Positions 10,900-22,369 are shown, counted from the stretch's first letter. The stretch is 64,000 nucleotides of DNA from Acholoe squamosa (GCA_949317995.1 OX439049.1:14260395-14324394); one strand, 5' to 3'. The notes: generated by a model from the sequence alone, not told the origin. A program made the numbers and translations.

Positions 10900-11790
10900 C
10901 ATTTAAGCTGGCCTCGAATGAGAATACAATCTTAGCTGGCTTAGATTCCCTACAGAAGTTAGGCTGGCTTAACACTGCCTACAGACAGTGGATAGAGGCT
11001 ACGCTGGCTGTACGTTGAGGCTATGCTGATTTTACATCGCCTTAGGGTTGACTTACATTGCCAACATATTGTTGTGGATAAAAGTTATGCTGGCTTAGCA
11101 CTACTTACTGATGATGGACAGAAGTTAGGCTGGCTTAACACTGCCTACAGACAGTGGATAGAGGCTACGCTGACTTTACATTGAGGCAAAACTGGCTTTA
11201 CATTGTCTTAGGGTTGACTTACATTGCCAACATATTGCTGTGGATAGAAGTTAGGCTGGGTTAGCATTGCCTACAGATGGTGGGACAGAAGTTGGGCTGG
11301 CTTAGCATTGCCTACAAATGATGGGACAGAAGTTGGGCTGGCTTAGCATTGCCTGCAGATAATGGATACAGAGGTTAGACTAGCTAAGCTTTGCCTACAG
11401 ATGGTGGACAGAGGCTAGGGTGTCTTACATTGCCTACAGATAATGGATAGAGGCTAGGTTGTCTTACATTGCCTCAGATAGTGGACAGAGGCTAGCCTTG
11501 CTTACACTGCCTACAGCTAGGGGATAGATGTTAGGGTGTCTTACATTGCCTACAGATACTGTATAGAGGTTAGGCTGGCTTAGCACTGTCTATAGATAGA
11601 GGATAGAGGCTAGTCTTGCTTACATTGTCTACAGATAGTGGATAGAAGTTAGGCTGGCTTTATGCCTACAGATAGTGGATAGAAGTTAGGCTGGCTTAAC
11701 AATGTCTACTGAGTGTGAATAGAGGCTAGGTTGACCTTACATTTTCCACAGACAGTGCATAGATGCTCGGTTGCCTTTGCATTGCCCACG
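10900..11790. repeat. Degenerate ~40-bp tandem repeat
   Basis: About 20 diverged copies of a ~40-bp unit of the form GGCTGGCTTAGCATTGCC plus TACAGATAGTGGATAGAGGC fill this stretch. Unit length and sequence drift along the array, unlike the homogenised neighbours at 8431 and 11944, so this array is older or no longer exchanging. It is AT/GC balanced and has frequent stops; no coding role is supported. Confidence 0.8.
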
Positions 11791-11943
11791 GACGCAGTAT
11801 AGCTTTATATTTCCTGCGGTGGGAGGGTGTGGGGTGAGAGATTACAGGTTGCTGGCTTTAGGCCACTTTAAGTCGTCCACAGATGGATCAATGAGGGTTA
11901 GGGCCAAGCAGTCATTGGGATGCCAGCCCAGCTACTCACCACT

Positions 11944-12895
11944 GTATACTAGCTCAAAATTGTACACAGGTCTACCCACACACCCCAGTATTCTCCCATT
12001 GTATACATCTACAGTATACTAGCTCAAATTGTACACCTACCCCTACACACGACAGTATTCTCCCATTGTATACATCTACACTATAGGGCAGTATACTAGC
12101 TCAAATTTTACACCTACCCACACACGGCAGTATTCTCCCATTGTATACATCTACACTATAGGGCAGTATACTAGCTCAAATTGTACACTTACCCACACAC
12201 GGCAGTATTCTCCCATTGTAGACAGCTACACTATAAGGCAGTATACTAGCTCAAATTGTACACCTACCCACACACAGCAGTATTCTCTCATTGTAGACAT
12301 CTACACTATAGGGCAGTATACTAGCTCAAATTGTACACCTACCCGCACACAGCAGTATTCTCTCATTGTAGACATCTACACTATAGGGCAGTATACTAGC
12401 TCAAATTGTACACCTACCCACACACAGCAGTATTCTCCCATTGTAGAAATCTACACTATAGGGCAGTACACTAGCTCAAATTGTACACCTACCCACACAC
12501 AGCAGTATTCTCCCATTGTAGACATCTACACTATAGGGCAGTACACTAGCTCAAATTGTACACCTACCCACACACAGCAGTATTCTCCCATTGTAGACAT
12601 CTACACTATAGGGCAGTACACTAGCTCAAATTGTACACCTACCCACACACAGCAGTATTCTCTCATTGTAGACATCTACACTATAGGGCAGTATACTAGC
12701 TCAAATTGTACACCTACCCACACACAGCAGTATTCTCCCATTGTAGACAGCTACACTATAGGGTAGTATACTAGCTCAAATTGTACACCTACCCGCACAC
12801 TGCAGTATTCTCCCATTGTACACATCTACACTATAGGGCAGAATACTAGCTCAGCATGTACACCATTGTACCAATACACACCCCTTCTCTAGTTT
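11944..12895 (+). repeat. 75-bp minisatellite (about 12.5 copies)
   Basis: Units begin GTATACTAGCTCAAATTG at 11944, 12014, 12091, 12166, 12241 and then every 75 bp to 12841. The first two and last units are irregular; the middle is nearly uniform. As 75 is divisible by three, one forward frame stays open through the middle, reading YTIGQYTSSNCTPTHTQQYS, but it stops at the GGGTAG variant at 12760 and has no exon borders. It almost abuts the 40-bp array at 10900-11790. Confidence 0.92.
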
Positions 12896-13220
12896 ACTAG
12901 CCTAATTTGTACACCTAACCGCACACCACAATATTCCCCAACTGTTCAAACTTGCACTGAAGTACAGCTGTATTAAGTGCATCTTGAACTGTATCAATTA
13001 CACAATTAATGTCTTTGATGTCTGTTTAGATTTCAAAAAATGGTTAAGGTCACAGGCTAAGCCTGAGGCTTTCAGTGACATCCATGTTCAATGTACTATA
13101 TACAATGTACTATGCTAACATAAATACTGACATAATTATGTTGACTAATTGCTGACAAATTGTAAGTTCCTGCTGACATAATATATTAACTACTTCCTGA
13201 CAACTAATGAGTAATAAAAG
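12896..13220. other. AT-rich unique sequence
   Basis: Nothing beyond a short repeat of TGTACTATATACAATGTAC near 13092-13110 was seen; no exon or terminal repeat. Confidence 0.35.
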
Positions 13221-13458
13221 CAGTCTCGCCAGCACTTCATTACTGCATTATGATGGCCATAGGCATGATGCACTTCTGTATCTGCGGTCCTCAAAGGGTT
13301 AATAAACATCATCATCAGGATTCAATGTTAATTATAATTCTATAAGACAAATGCTACAGGACTGTATCCATGCATCCTGCCGACTGCATTTCATTGGTGC
13401 ATCATGATTACCAATATGCATAATGCATCAATGCATCAGCGGCCCTTAAAAGAAAAGC
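13221..13458. mobile_element. Two abutting TTAA-family fragments
   Basis: The first fragment (13226-13303) reads CTCGCCAGCACTTCATTACTG to GCGGTCCTCAAAGGGTTAA. The second (13355-13450) reads GGACTGTATCCATGCATCC to GCATCAGCGGCCCTTAAAAG. Each keeps the right-hand terminus only. Confidence 0.55.
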
Positions 13459-13726
13459 GCCCTCTGGTTGGTACATCATGAGGACCAATGGGCATGACGG
13501 GCTTCCCTAGCCCACTTAAATGGGTCTATATCTCTTCTTTCCTATCCCCTCAGGATGTGTGTGGTGCACATATGCGCTGGCACTGACACATTCCTTCTTG
13601 AAATTGTGTAATGTCGTTCTCGCCATGAATATGACCTTAGCTGTCGAAATGGCGTTAAACATCTATTACTCACTCACTCACCAATGGGCATGATCTATCA
13701 ATGCATCAGCGGCCCTTAAAGGGTTA
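13459..13726. mobile_element. TTAA-family MITE interrupted by a SINE
   Basis: The left piece ends CCAATGGGCATGA (13485-13497). The same 13 bp recur at 13681-13693, and the right piece then runs to GCGGCCCTTAAAGGGTTAAC. Removing the 183-bp SINE and one duplicate restores a continuous family member, which dates the MITE before the SINE. Confidence 0.75.
13498..13680 (+). mobile_element. SINE with (ACTC)n tail and 13-bp target duplication
   Basis: This 183-bp retroposon is flanked by perfect duplicates of CCAATGGGCATGA. It starts CGGGCTTCCCTAGCCC, contains TCGCCATGAATATGACC and GAAATGGCGTTAAACAT, and ends in the tail ATTACTCACTCACTCA. Long target duplications plus a simple-repeat 3' tail are hallmarks of LINE-driven retrotransposition. 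The GGCGTTAAAC plus (ACTC)n end resembles 3' ends of SINEs I know from lophotrochozoan genomes. I do not recognise a tRNA A/B box with confidence, so the 5' origin is open. Confidence 0.8.
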
Positions 13727-13894
13727 ACATTCACTATAATTATAGAGACCCAATGGGCATGACAGTACTATTGGTGTCCTGTACATCTGCTGGACGCAGT
13801 AACAGTTCTGCTCCAAATATAACAAATTTATGTGACTGGGCTCCTAATAATGGGGATGACACACTTGTTTATTGTCCTTAGGCTCCAAATTAGC

Positions 13895-14075
13895 CAATGC
13901 CACATCACTCTGGACTCCAAATAAGCACTTCATTGGGGCATCATGACGACCAATGGACATGATGCATTAATGCATAAGCGGCCCTCTCGCCATGAATATG
14001 ACCTTAGCTGTCGAAATGGCATTAAACACCTATTACTCACTCACTTACTCATAAGCGGCCCTTAGAGAGTTAACA
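13895..14075. mobile_element. TTAA-family MITE with SINE insertion
   Basis: The left piece is CTTCATTGGGGCATCATGAC to CATAAGCGGCCCT (13973-13985). A truncated SINE follows, then the second CATAAGCGGCCCT (14050-14062) and TAGAGAGTTAAC. Joining the pieces gives the normal GCGGCCCTTAgaGnGTTAA end of the family. Confidence 0.7.
13986..14049 (+). mobile_element. 5'-truncated SINE, perfect 13-bp target duplication
   Basis: Only the last 64 bp of the SINE are present: CTCGCCATGAATATGACC through GGCATTAAACACC to the tail ATTACTCACTCACTTACT. Perfect 13-bp duplicates of CATAAGCGGCCCT flank it. 5' truncation with an intact tail fixes the direction of reverse transcription and confirms that the (ACTC)n side is the 3' end. 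Confidence 0.85.
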
Positions 14076-14315
14076 GGTGTGTAGTTTACTAATTTTTTAG
14101 GTAGGCAATTTTATACCTCAAATAAGTACATAGTAACATATAATTATTCAGTGACCTTAGTCACTGAATAGTTGATTGTATGGTACATCAACCAATTTCT
14201 ACGACATGCCTCAGGGTCTTAGAATTATTTTGTTTTTGTGGCCCATAGGCTTGACCATTGCACAGGGAAGGGCTGACAGCTATCACAGACGTTGAGGCGT
14301 GACATAAATAGTATG

Positions 14316-14489
14316 CAGGGATGTAAGTCAGGAATAGGCAAAAATCAGGAAGCCATACATTTACTTGATATAAAAGCCCTCTATTTTTCACAAATAGCCC
14401 TCCTTACCACTCATGTAAGGAAAATAAATGTCATTCAAAAATTTCAGAAATCAGGAAATCCTGATAAATCCTGAAGACTTACATCCCTG
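14316..14489. mobile_element. CATCCCTG MITE with 6-bp target duplication (AGTATG)
   Basis: It starts CAGGGATGTAAGTC and ends GACTTACATCCCTG, a 14-bp perfect inverted repeat, and is flanked by AGTATG at 14310-14315 and 14490-14495. The subterminal region contains ATCAGGAAATCCTGATAAAT. At 174 bp it has no coding capacity. CAGGG ends and short duplications fit the hAT superfamily, although 8 bp is the usual hAT duplication. Confidence 0.85.
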
Positions 14490-14861
14490 AGTATGTATGT
14501 GTGTAGGGTGATTGGGGAGGGAAGGGTGGGCGGCACTGTGGTCGACGGCAATGCTTGGTATAAAGGTCCCAGGGGGTATGGGCTGCGCACACTGCCTGGT
14601 CACGGCTCAACAACCCCAAGAAGCTATTACATTGAATGAATTATATACTTGTACTATGTCCCAGGTGCGTCTGGGCGTGCACCAACTACCTCCTGTACAT
14701 GGCTATTTTTCTTAAGGCAGAATTAACCCCGAGACATTCTGTGTACATTACTTTTACATCCAAATATGTTATAGATTCTATTTAGCACATAGGAATCGTG
14801 TCATAACAACAATCAATGATCTAATACATTATGCCAATTCAAAATACTCTTATAACATTAG

Positions 14862-15042
14862 GAGTGAGTGAGCAAAAGAGGTTTAACGCCATTTCGACAG
14901 CTAAGGTCATATTCATGGCGAGAATGATATTACACAATTTCACAGGGGAATGTGTCAGTGCCCGCGCATATGTGCACCACCCACATCCCGAGGGGATAGG
15001 AAAGAGGAGAAGTAGACCCTTTCAAGTGGGCTAGGGAAGCCC
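14862..15042 (-). mobile_element. Full-length SINE with 10-bp target duplication
   Basis: Flanked by perfect ATAACATTAG at 14852-14861 and 15043-15052. In plus orientation it starts with the tail complement GAGTGAGTGAG, then TTTAACGCCATTTCGACAG, and ends GTGGGCTAGGGAAGCCC. At 181 bp it is nearly the length of the 183-bp copy at 13498-13680 in the opposite orientation. Confidence 0.85.
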
Positions 15043-15347
15043 ATAACATTAGAAATAAGCCTATTAAATTCGAAATAATTACCTGGGTTTTCATCCTAAA
15101 ACTTTGAACGAAACACCCTGAATCCGTGGATCTAGGGGCCTTGGACTTGCTATTAAAGACTGCCTATTGTTATTTATGGTCTGAGTGCAATGGTCAAGCC
15201 TATGGGCCACAAAAACAAAATAATTCTACGACCTAAAAGCATGTCGTAGAAATTCGTTGATGTACCATACAATCAACTATTCAGTGACTAAGGTTACTGA
15301 ATAATGATAGGTTGAGAACTATGTACTTATTTGAGGTATAAAATTGC

Positions 15348-16480
15348 TAAGTGTTCCAATGCCAGGTACAGTCCAGAGTGCAAATGTGTGTACACTCTCC
15401 TGAGCTACGATATAAGCTGGACTACAAATATAATATTACAAGAAGCCATCCATGGGTGCAGTCCCTTTGAATATAGTTCCATTACACAGTAACAATGCAC
15501 ACTTGGTGGATATTCTATCACAGACCACGCAAAACGTATGGTTGTACCTGCTGCAACACACCAAGTCCGTGTACTACTTACACCATCTCACATCTCACTA
15601 CCAGACACCTTAGGGAGTTCAAGATATGGACGTGTACGGCTACTGCTACGTATAACGTCATAGGTCACGTGGGGGGTATTCCCATCTACAAGTATATAAC
15701 TTCTAGGCTTGACGTTTTTGACTTGTAAACCCCTCTCTACAAGTACTTGTAGGAAAATTATAATTATGTATTACTTACATATGACCTTAAATGAAATGAG
15801 TGCATAGATATTATTGTCAGGTTTAAATGCAGCATTGGGAGGTGTTAATTGATGGTATGGTGAATATACCACACTGTAATTACTCAATCAATTCACCCTA
15901 ATGTGCACTAGGCACTGACCCTCTACTTCAATACAGACAGGGCCCACATAAAGAATGATATCTTAACCACATTACCTCTAACTGTACTGCAACCTGTACT
16001 CCTAGGTCTTGCCGTACCCGTACAGGTACACGTTCCAGAATCTAAACTCTCTATTGACTTTATTGCACTACCGGTAGGTTATACTAACTACCTTACAAAC
16101 CCCTGCTTCTTTTCCCTTCATATATCTTCTTTATATCCGGTATGACTCAGCTTACTCATCTTTCTCTCTGTACCGCCCCTTTATATAAATCAGAAGTTGT
16201 GAGTTGGAATCCTTCAGATATTGATATGAAGAAGTTTCCAAGTCTCTTTATTCTATATTGCACAAAGAGGTGGGGTGTCAGAAAAGTTATGTTTTATGCT
16301 GACAGTATTACCACATACAGATGCGTGCACTCAGTAATATGCCACTCCCTATGTTATCAAAAGGCAGGTGATCACAAGTGCTGTCTTTAGGAAATTAAAC
16401 TCAGCCTCCAAGGCACTCCTTGCAATAAAAAAAAATAATATCAATGAAAAACAGCGCAGGGAATCTTGCAAAGGCAGGAA
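15348..16480. other. No gene seen
   Basis: This is unique sequence. GCCGTACCCGTACAGGTAC near 16010 and GACTTTATTGCACTACCGGTA near 16055 are minor self-similar words only. A short forward frame at 16142-16390 has no domain, no splice context and ordinary base composition. Confidence 0.35.
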
Positions 16481-16521
16481 AGTGATCTCCTTCTAAGACA
16501 CCTATCTTGGATAGCAGTGCC

Positions 16522-17010
16522 TCTCCCTTGGTAGGTAGGTGGGTAAGGGGGGGGGTGAGAAGGTGGTGGTTCTTACTACCGGTAATAGTAGTCATTACAG
16601 GTAACCTCTTTGTGAGGGGAACGAGGGCGGGTGTATGGGCATCAGTAGGGGGTGGTACCTGCCCTCCCCCCCCCCACCTTTTATCCCCCACATACCTGAA
16701 CGTATGAAATCCTATACATGAGTAAGTAAAAGCTGTTCAATACTGTTCCGTCCGCTTAGGAGAGAAAACTCCTATTGAGAAAACTATATCAGGTATCGAT
16801 AAACTGATGTATACGTGAGTGTGCGCACATATATGTGCACCTGACACACAAAGGGGACAGGAAAGATGAGATTAAGACTCTTTTAAGATGGGTTGTTAAA
16901 GGTCAACCTATGTAGAAGTATGACTGTGTGTGTGTGTGGGGGGGGGGGGTCACCTGCCTCCGCCCCCCCCCACCTTTTATCCCCATATACCTGTACATGT
17001 GAAGTCCTCC
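16522..17010. repeat. Two direct copies of a G-run/C-run repeat around a SINE remnant
   Basis: GTACCTGCCCTCCCCCCCCC with CACCTTTTATCCCCCACATA (about 16655-16710) recurs as CACCTGCCTCCGCCCCCCCC with CACCTTTTATCCCCATATAC (about 16952-17000). A (TG)n tract followed by 13 consecutive G precedes the second copy. Between them, 16795-16905 carries SINE words (GCACATATATGTGCACC, GGGGACAGGAAAG, GACTCTTTTAAGATGGG). The G/C runs can fold into a hairpin or G-quadruplex. Confidence 0.6.
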
Positions 17011-17481
17011 TATTGGTAGGAGCAGCACAGAGCAGCTTCCTTCTACCACAGAGATAATTTGAGTGTGTGGAGGAACTGCTCAGATATATATGGACAGCCT
17101 TTTTAGTGTGCATCCCCTACCTTGTGGCTAGGGTCTACAAAGGGTACCAGTACTACTACACAGGATGGGGAATGTGGACAATCTAATGGTGACTTTATGG
17201 TACCTTTGAAGCTTGTAATACAGGGTATTAAGTTAAAAGTACTGCCGGTGTCTCTGAAACCCAAATGCATTCCCTTAACAAAGGATGGAGGTGAATATTG
17301 ACTGCACTAATTCTCTAGTAACAAACCTTGCACTGAGCAAAGGATTCACCAGAGGGTTTATAATTCCTTCATTTGAATTGTTTAATTTCTCCTTGTCTGA
17401 ATCACCAGACGTGAGCAGGCCTAAGAGGGAATTCTTGCTGCACTAAACTTTGTGGACAAATTATAGGGGGTAATCCTTGCC

Positions 17482-17639
17482 CAGGGCTTTTGACAGGGCT
17501 GCAGCATGCGCAGTGCGCAATACACGCATTTAATGCTTAAATGTCGCATTTAAATGGCTAGAATGGCCATTCATTTACAGAATGGCGCATTGTATTTGCT
17601 AAAAAGTGTGCAATTGGAAAAATCCTGTCAAAAGCCCTG
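17482..17639. mobile_element. MITE with CAGGGCTTTTGACAGG termini
   Basis: Left end CAGGGCTTTTGACAGGG and right end CCTGTCAAAAGCCCTG are a perfect 16-bp inverted repeat. The flanks CTTGCC (17476-17481) and GTTGCC (17640-17645) match at 5 of 6 bases, suggesting the same duplication length as the CATCCCTG group. The interior has GCATTTAAATGGCTAG and GGCCATTCATTTACAG, partial palindromes. Confidence 0.75.
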
Positions 17640-17734
17640 GTTGCCGCACGTTCATGGTGCAATATTGTCTATACATACTTTGCAGTAAACTTGTTGAAAT
17701 TAGACCTACTCTATAGAAGCCAAAGCAGATGTAT

Positions 17735-17840
17735 CATGGTCGGCATGATGCAATAATGCAGCTATGACGATGAGGTGTGCCAGCATTGCATTTATGCATC
17801 ATGGCACCATGTGGGCATGATGCATTAATGCACTATTCGG
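17735..17840. mobile_element. TTAA-family fragment
   Basis: TCATGGTCGGCATGATGC, CCAGCATTGCATTTATGCATC and GGGCATGATGCATTAATGC are hairpin-core words. The termini are lost. 17840-18540 holds no gene I can support. Confidence 0.5.
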
Positions 17841-18932
17841 CAATTAATTAATGATTTACAAAAAGAGAAGTCATGCACTTCTTTTTATTGGGATTGAAAT
17901 CCTTCATTAGTTTTTCTAGTCAGGTAGCGCTGTATCTTCTATCACCCAGCAGTGAAACCACTCACAGTGGGCCGCAGGTGTACAGCAGCCTTCTACTACC
18001 CTTTTTTCTTCACTATGTACCTTTTTGTCTATTCCATGAAGTGATCACGGTTTGTGTAAGAGAGTAGCCGTCTCCCATGGCTATTCATCAGGGGAGGGCT
18101 ACATTCGGCCCTGTCAGTCCTTATCTAGCCTTTGTAGGATCAGGAGACTCTCACATGCTAATTCACACCAATGACACGCGGTTTACGGCCTGTAGACTTA
18201 CAAAGGAGTTGGGGGCAAAGCAGATATATACAAGGGGACAAAACTGCTGACTTGGGCTTAGCTTCGGTTTAGATTTTGTGCATAATGGCCAGGCCAACAA
18301 GCCAGGAAATTCAAGTTCAAAGGGGAAATCGCAGGACAGGGCTTGGATAAATGGTAAGAGAGGAGAGGAAAAGGTTGGCCTTGTATCCAGACAGGTAACT
18401 TGAAGAATGCTGAAAGGCCTTTAGAGAGAGATTCCACTATAATGGCCGGGAGGAATATATGAAACCCACAGCAGTCAGTGGTCAGTCGGAAGTAGTTTTG
18501 AGAAGATCAGAGATAAGAGCTAAGATAAGGGTCCAATCTATGGCATACCAGAAGGGTCACTGAACAACCAATCGTAACACAGAATACATATACCCTTATC
18601 CAATCAGGTCGCTCCTTCTACATCGTACTTCAAAATAGGCCAGCCAATCAGATGATACTGTGGAGACCCCATACACGTGGCCGTGACACCGGGCACTGTC
18701 AGTCGTGTCACTCAGGGTAGCCTCACGAATCTAGGGCTGTCATGCCGAAGCCACTCACTCAGATCCGGTGCCCCAGCGGAGGGGGGGTGGGCGGGTTACG
18801 GAAAAATGTTCGCTGCGCGCACAGAATTTCACCTAGCCCCCCCCCTGTTGTTAAAAAATGACCACTCCCTAGGGAAGATATTGTACCTGGATCAAGAAAA
18901 ATAATTTTTATTTGTTTCAATGGAACATGTTA

Positions 18933-19468
18933 CTCTCGGTCGACCGAGAGAGGTGGGGCCGGAAAACAGCAAAGCCTTCCCAAGGCCCAAGGGCCGGGGT
19001 CGGGGACAGAGGCCTCCACTACGGAGTTCCCCCGGTGCCCAGACCCTAAGACCCTTTCAAGTTATATTATGTACCCCAAGTAGGCCAAGTATGGGCTATT
19101 ATCCCCATCACGATGTCGGCAGACAGCGGACGCTGTCAGTTTAGCCTCTACATGAACGATGATCCCAAGGAACGATGATCCCACCTTTTGAGGAACCTTG
19201 ATCCCATCCTAAATAAATGATGGCCCCACTTTTCAAATATGCCCATCTTGTATTTCTATGGCTAAAGGGAATTAAGAAGGGAGGAGTCCGTAGTGGAGGC
19301 CTCCGTCCACGGCCCCAGGGTACCGGGTGAGAGTGAGTGGCTTCGGCGTGACAGCCCTAGACCCGACCGCAGACGGGTCAGATTCGATCAGTGACCAGGG
19401 AGTAGTACAGTACCGATCCGATCCGGTCGGGAGAATCAAACTTGTTTGATATTGACCGACTGGATCGG
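18933..19468. repeat. Left-arm-only palindromes and GATCCCA repeats
   Basis: CTCTCGGTCGACCGAGAG (18933-18950) is a perfect 18-bp palindrome. AACGATGATCCCA is tandemly repeated near 19150-19180. At 19411-19468, CCGATCCGGTCGGG pairs imperfectly with TGACCGACTGGATCGG around AATCAAACTTGTTTGAT. The right arm lacks this block, so it was inserted into the left arm or deleted from the right. Confidence 0.6.
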
Positions 19469-20042
19469 ACGTCCACTCAGACCTTCCCGATCGTCAGGAT
19501 CGGCCGACCCCTTGAAATTCCTCGGCGAAAATATTCTCCGTCCCCCCCAGACCTCTCTATTAAAGGGGGGGGCTAATAAAATTCACCCTCTTTTCAGCAA
19601 AAAAGCCTGTGCGCTACTATAGATCAAAGAGGGGCGCAAAAACTCTCCGCGCCTCTGGCGCGGGAGGGGGCCGCAAAAAATGTTGACTGCCATCGAAGGG
19701 GGGGTGTAAAAGATTTTTCGCTCGTCCGTGCAAAAAACCCACCATCACCCCCCTGTTGATAAATAATGACCACTCCCTTAATCAAGAACCCCCCCCCCAT
19801 AAGAACTGATTTTGCAAAATGACCCATCCCAAGAATTGGATAATTAAGCATGTGGAATGATGCACCAGGGATTAAATGACTTGGCTATATAGACATAAAG
19901 AGCTAAGGGTGTGATCATTTTTTAACAACGGGGGGGGGAGGGGCTGGTGGGTTTGAGGTGGGTAAAAATTTTTTCAACCCCTTGAATAGAGGGGTCAAAA
20001 TAATTTCACCTGTTTTTAGCTAAAAAGCCCGCGCATTACAAT

Positions 20043-20362
20043 AGGTTAGGGAGTGGTCATTATTTAACAACAGGGGGGTGGTGGTGGGTTTTCGTGCGGA
20101 TGCGCGAAAACTTTTTACGCCCCCCCTCGATGGCAGTCAACATTTTTTGCGCCCCCCCCGTGCCAGAGGTGCGGAGAGTTTTTGCACCCCTCTTTGATCG
20201 CGTGGGCTTTTTTGCTAAAAAGAGGGTGAATTTTTTTAGCCCCCCTCAATACGGGTCAAAATTTTTTTAAGCCGCCCCCTCGCGAGGGGTGTGTAAATTT
20301 TACGCCTCCCCTCAAACCCACCACCCCCACCTGTTGATAAATATTGCATGACCACTCCCTTA
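20043..20362. mobile_element. G/C-run MITE copy in left arm
   Basis: Begins AGGGAGTGGTCATTATTTAA and ends TGCATGACCACTCCCTT, with terminal GGGAGTGRTCA inverted repeats and long internal G and C runs. It is a diverged relative of the isolated copy at 52008-52327. Further partial copies abut it on both sides (about 19740-19990 and 20340-20640). Confidence 0.6.
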
Positions 20363-20663
20363 AAAGGGCACACGATTTTCGCCTTCCAAGGGGGGTCGTA
20401 CAAATTTTGACCCATCAAGGGGGGGCGTCCGCGTGCAAACCCACCAGCCCCCTTAGGGAGTGATCATTTACAACAGTAGGGGCTGGTGGCTTTGAAAAGG
20501 GGGACAGAATTTTTCGGCCCATTGTTTATCAAAAGGGTACCGGTACGGTAGGATAAACAGGGGGAGGTGGTGGGTTTTCAGACGGACGCACAAAAATTTT
20601 CTGGCCTAGGGTAGGACAGGGTAAGAGGCCCTTTCAAGCCTTTGGGATAATATGCCCCATAGG

Positions 20664-20990
20664 GAGTGATCATTTTTTAACAACATGGTGGGTCTACACG
20701 CTGACACATGGAAAAAAATTTGTGCCCCCCCTTGAAGGCCAAAATTGTTTTGACCAACCCTGCCTCCCCCAAGGGAGGGCCGAAAATTGTGTGCAAATGA
20801 GCTCTTTTAACCTACAGTAATGCATTTTGCTGAAAAAAAAAAACAGGTGAAATTATTTTGACCCCTCCCTGGTCCAAGGGGTTGAAAAAATTCTGACCCC
20901 CTATGGTCAATGGGTCGAAAAATTCTGTCCCCCCTTTCAAACCCACCAGCCCCCCCCCCCCCGTTGTTAAAAAATTATCACTCCCTTAGC
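20664..20990. mobile_element. G/C-run MITE copy shared by both foldback arms
   Basis: Starts AGGGAGTGATCATTTTTTAA and ends TTATCACTCCCTTAG. The mirror copy is 23645-23984 in the right arm, so it was present before the arms were formed. It contains AAATTATTTTGACCCC and TGCATTTTGCTG like the copy at 52008-52327. Runs of C next to the terminus reach about 15 bases. Confidence 0.7.
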
Positions 20991-21587
20991 TCTTATGTCT
21001 ATTAAAGGGCCAAGTCATTTATTCCCTGGTGCACCATTCCACATGCATAATTATCCGATTTTTGGGATGGGTCATTTTGCAAAATCAGTTCTCATTGGGG
21101 GGGAGGAGGCTTGATTAATTTTGTCATAGTGGTGGGGGGCACAGAATAAATCTGTTGATCTGCCAAAATCCATCAAGCCCCCCCCCCCCGATGGCAATAA
21201 AAGGTAATATTGAAGGTTTTCATTATGATGCCTGTTAGGTGCCATAGGCAATGTACATGCTGGGATAAAAAGCCCACAACGATAGGGCAAAAGGCCCATG
21301 AATCTATTGATACTAAAGATAATGTTCATGTAAAGAGCCCGTGAAGTTGTGGGTATATAAAGTGGAGTGAAATATCGGGTTTCCTTGATAGTCGATGAGG
21401 CTATTTGGTATAGGTACTGCTGTCTTGGGGTTTAACCAGGGTTATAATGGCATATAGCGATGACTCACTGCACTGCATGATAATATGAAGTCCTCCAATG
21501 GCAGTGAATGGAAAAGACATCATATAGCACAGAGGGGAGGGGGGGGGGCTGGTGGTGGGCTGAAAAGCTGGCTCCTGGCAGTGGTCC

Positions 21588-21745
21588 CAGTGTCAGATCC
21601 AGGATTTTGAAAAGGGGGGGGGGCGCCCCTCATTTAGCCCCTAATTTTGGCTAAATTCTAGGGTAAAAAAGTTAGGTAAACTCTTAAGTACTGGGAAAAA
21701 GGGGGTGCGCGCTCCCCCGCGCCCCCCCCTCTAAATCCGCCACTT
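21588..21745. mobile_element. CAGTGKCRGATCCAGG MITE (left-arm copy)
   Basis: CAGTGTCAGATCCAGGATTT at the left and CTAAATCCGCCACT at the right are imperfect inverted repeats. The interior has TTTTGAAAAGG and AACTCTTAAGTACTGGG. The mirror copy is 22899-23057. Independent copies outside the foldback are at 49670-49835 and 56794-56942. Confidence 0.7.
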
Positions 21746-21779
21746 GGTCCAATCCTTAGTAGTAGCTCCCTTCTCCCAT

Positions 21780-22260
21780 AGAAATCCTATGTCTATACTG
21801 AAGACAGCCATATCTCACTGCATCGATACCGCAAGTCAGATATACACATTCTATTGCCTAATTCATTGACCGAGCACCCTAAAATTACCTATCATAGCAA
21901 AGAAAAGAAGAATTTTGCATTCATGGTGCAATCCCTAATTGTAGCTCCCTACTCCCATAGCAATCCTATGGCTATACCATAGATAGCTATATCCCACTGC
22001 ATCGATACTGCAATTCAGTTATGCACGTGCTATTACCTAATTCATTGACCGAGCACCCTAAAATTACCTGAAGCCCCAGTAGCAGTTTTCCCCCTCGACC
22101 CTCCTCATAGATCCCTACTCCCATAGCAATCCTATGGCTATACCATAGATAGCCATATCCCACTGCATCGATACCGCAATTCAGTTATGCACATTCTATT
22201 GCCTAATTCATTGACCGAGCACCCTGAAATTATCTGAAGCCCCATTCCCTCATAGATTCG
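21780..22260. repeat. Three ~180-bp tandem units, left of the centre
   Basis: ATTCATTGACCGAGCACCCT recurs near 21860, 22042 and 22206, each preceded by CACTGCATCGATACYGCAA and by CTCCCATAGMAATCCTATG. Inverted counterparts lie at 22370-22890 (AGGGTGCTCGGTCAATGAAT near 22408, 22586 and 22767). The foldback therefore carries three tandem subunits in each arm close to its axis. Confidence 0.8.
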
Positions 22261-22369
22261 GTCATTCATCTCATAGATGCAGTGACCGCTGTGTTGGTCA
22301 AGCAGCATTATAAATAGCTGTTTAGGACAAATAGCTTTTAAATATCAAATGAACCTGGACCATGAATGC

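Larger units (their letters stand above)
14104..15347. mobile_element. 1.24-kb unit with ~160-bp inverted terminal arms
   Basis: The left arm 14104-14263 (GGCAATTTTATACCTCAAAT to GGCTTGACCATTGCAC) is the inverted copy of 15184-15347 (GTGCAATGGTCAAGCC to TGAGGTATAAAATTGC). Each arm holds a small palindrome of ATTCAGTGAC type. The ~920-bp spacer contains a CATCCCTG MITE and a SINE plus unique sequence; no transposase frame is visible. It could be a non-autonomous long-TIR element or a local inverted duplication. No clear target duplication was found. Confidence 0.7.

Noticed and set aside
12029-12766. 245-codon open frame over the 75-bp array
   Set aside because: It is a by-product of a unit length divisible by three; it ends at a unit variant and has no coding context.
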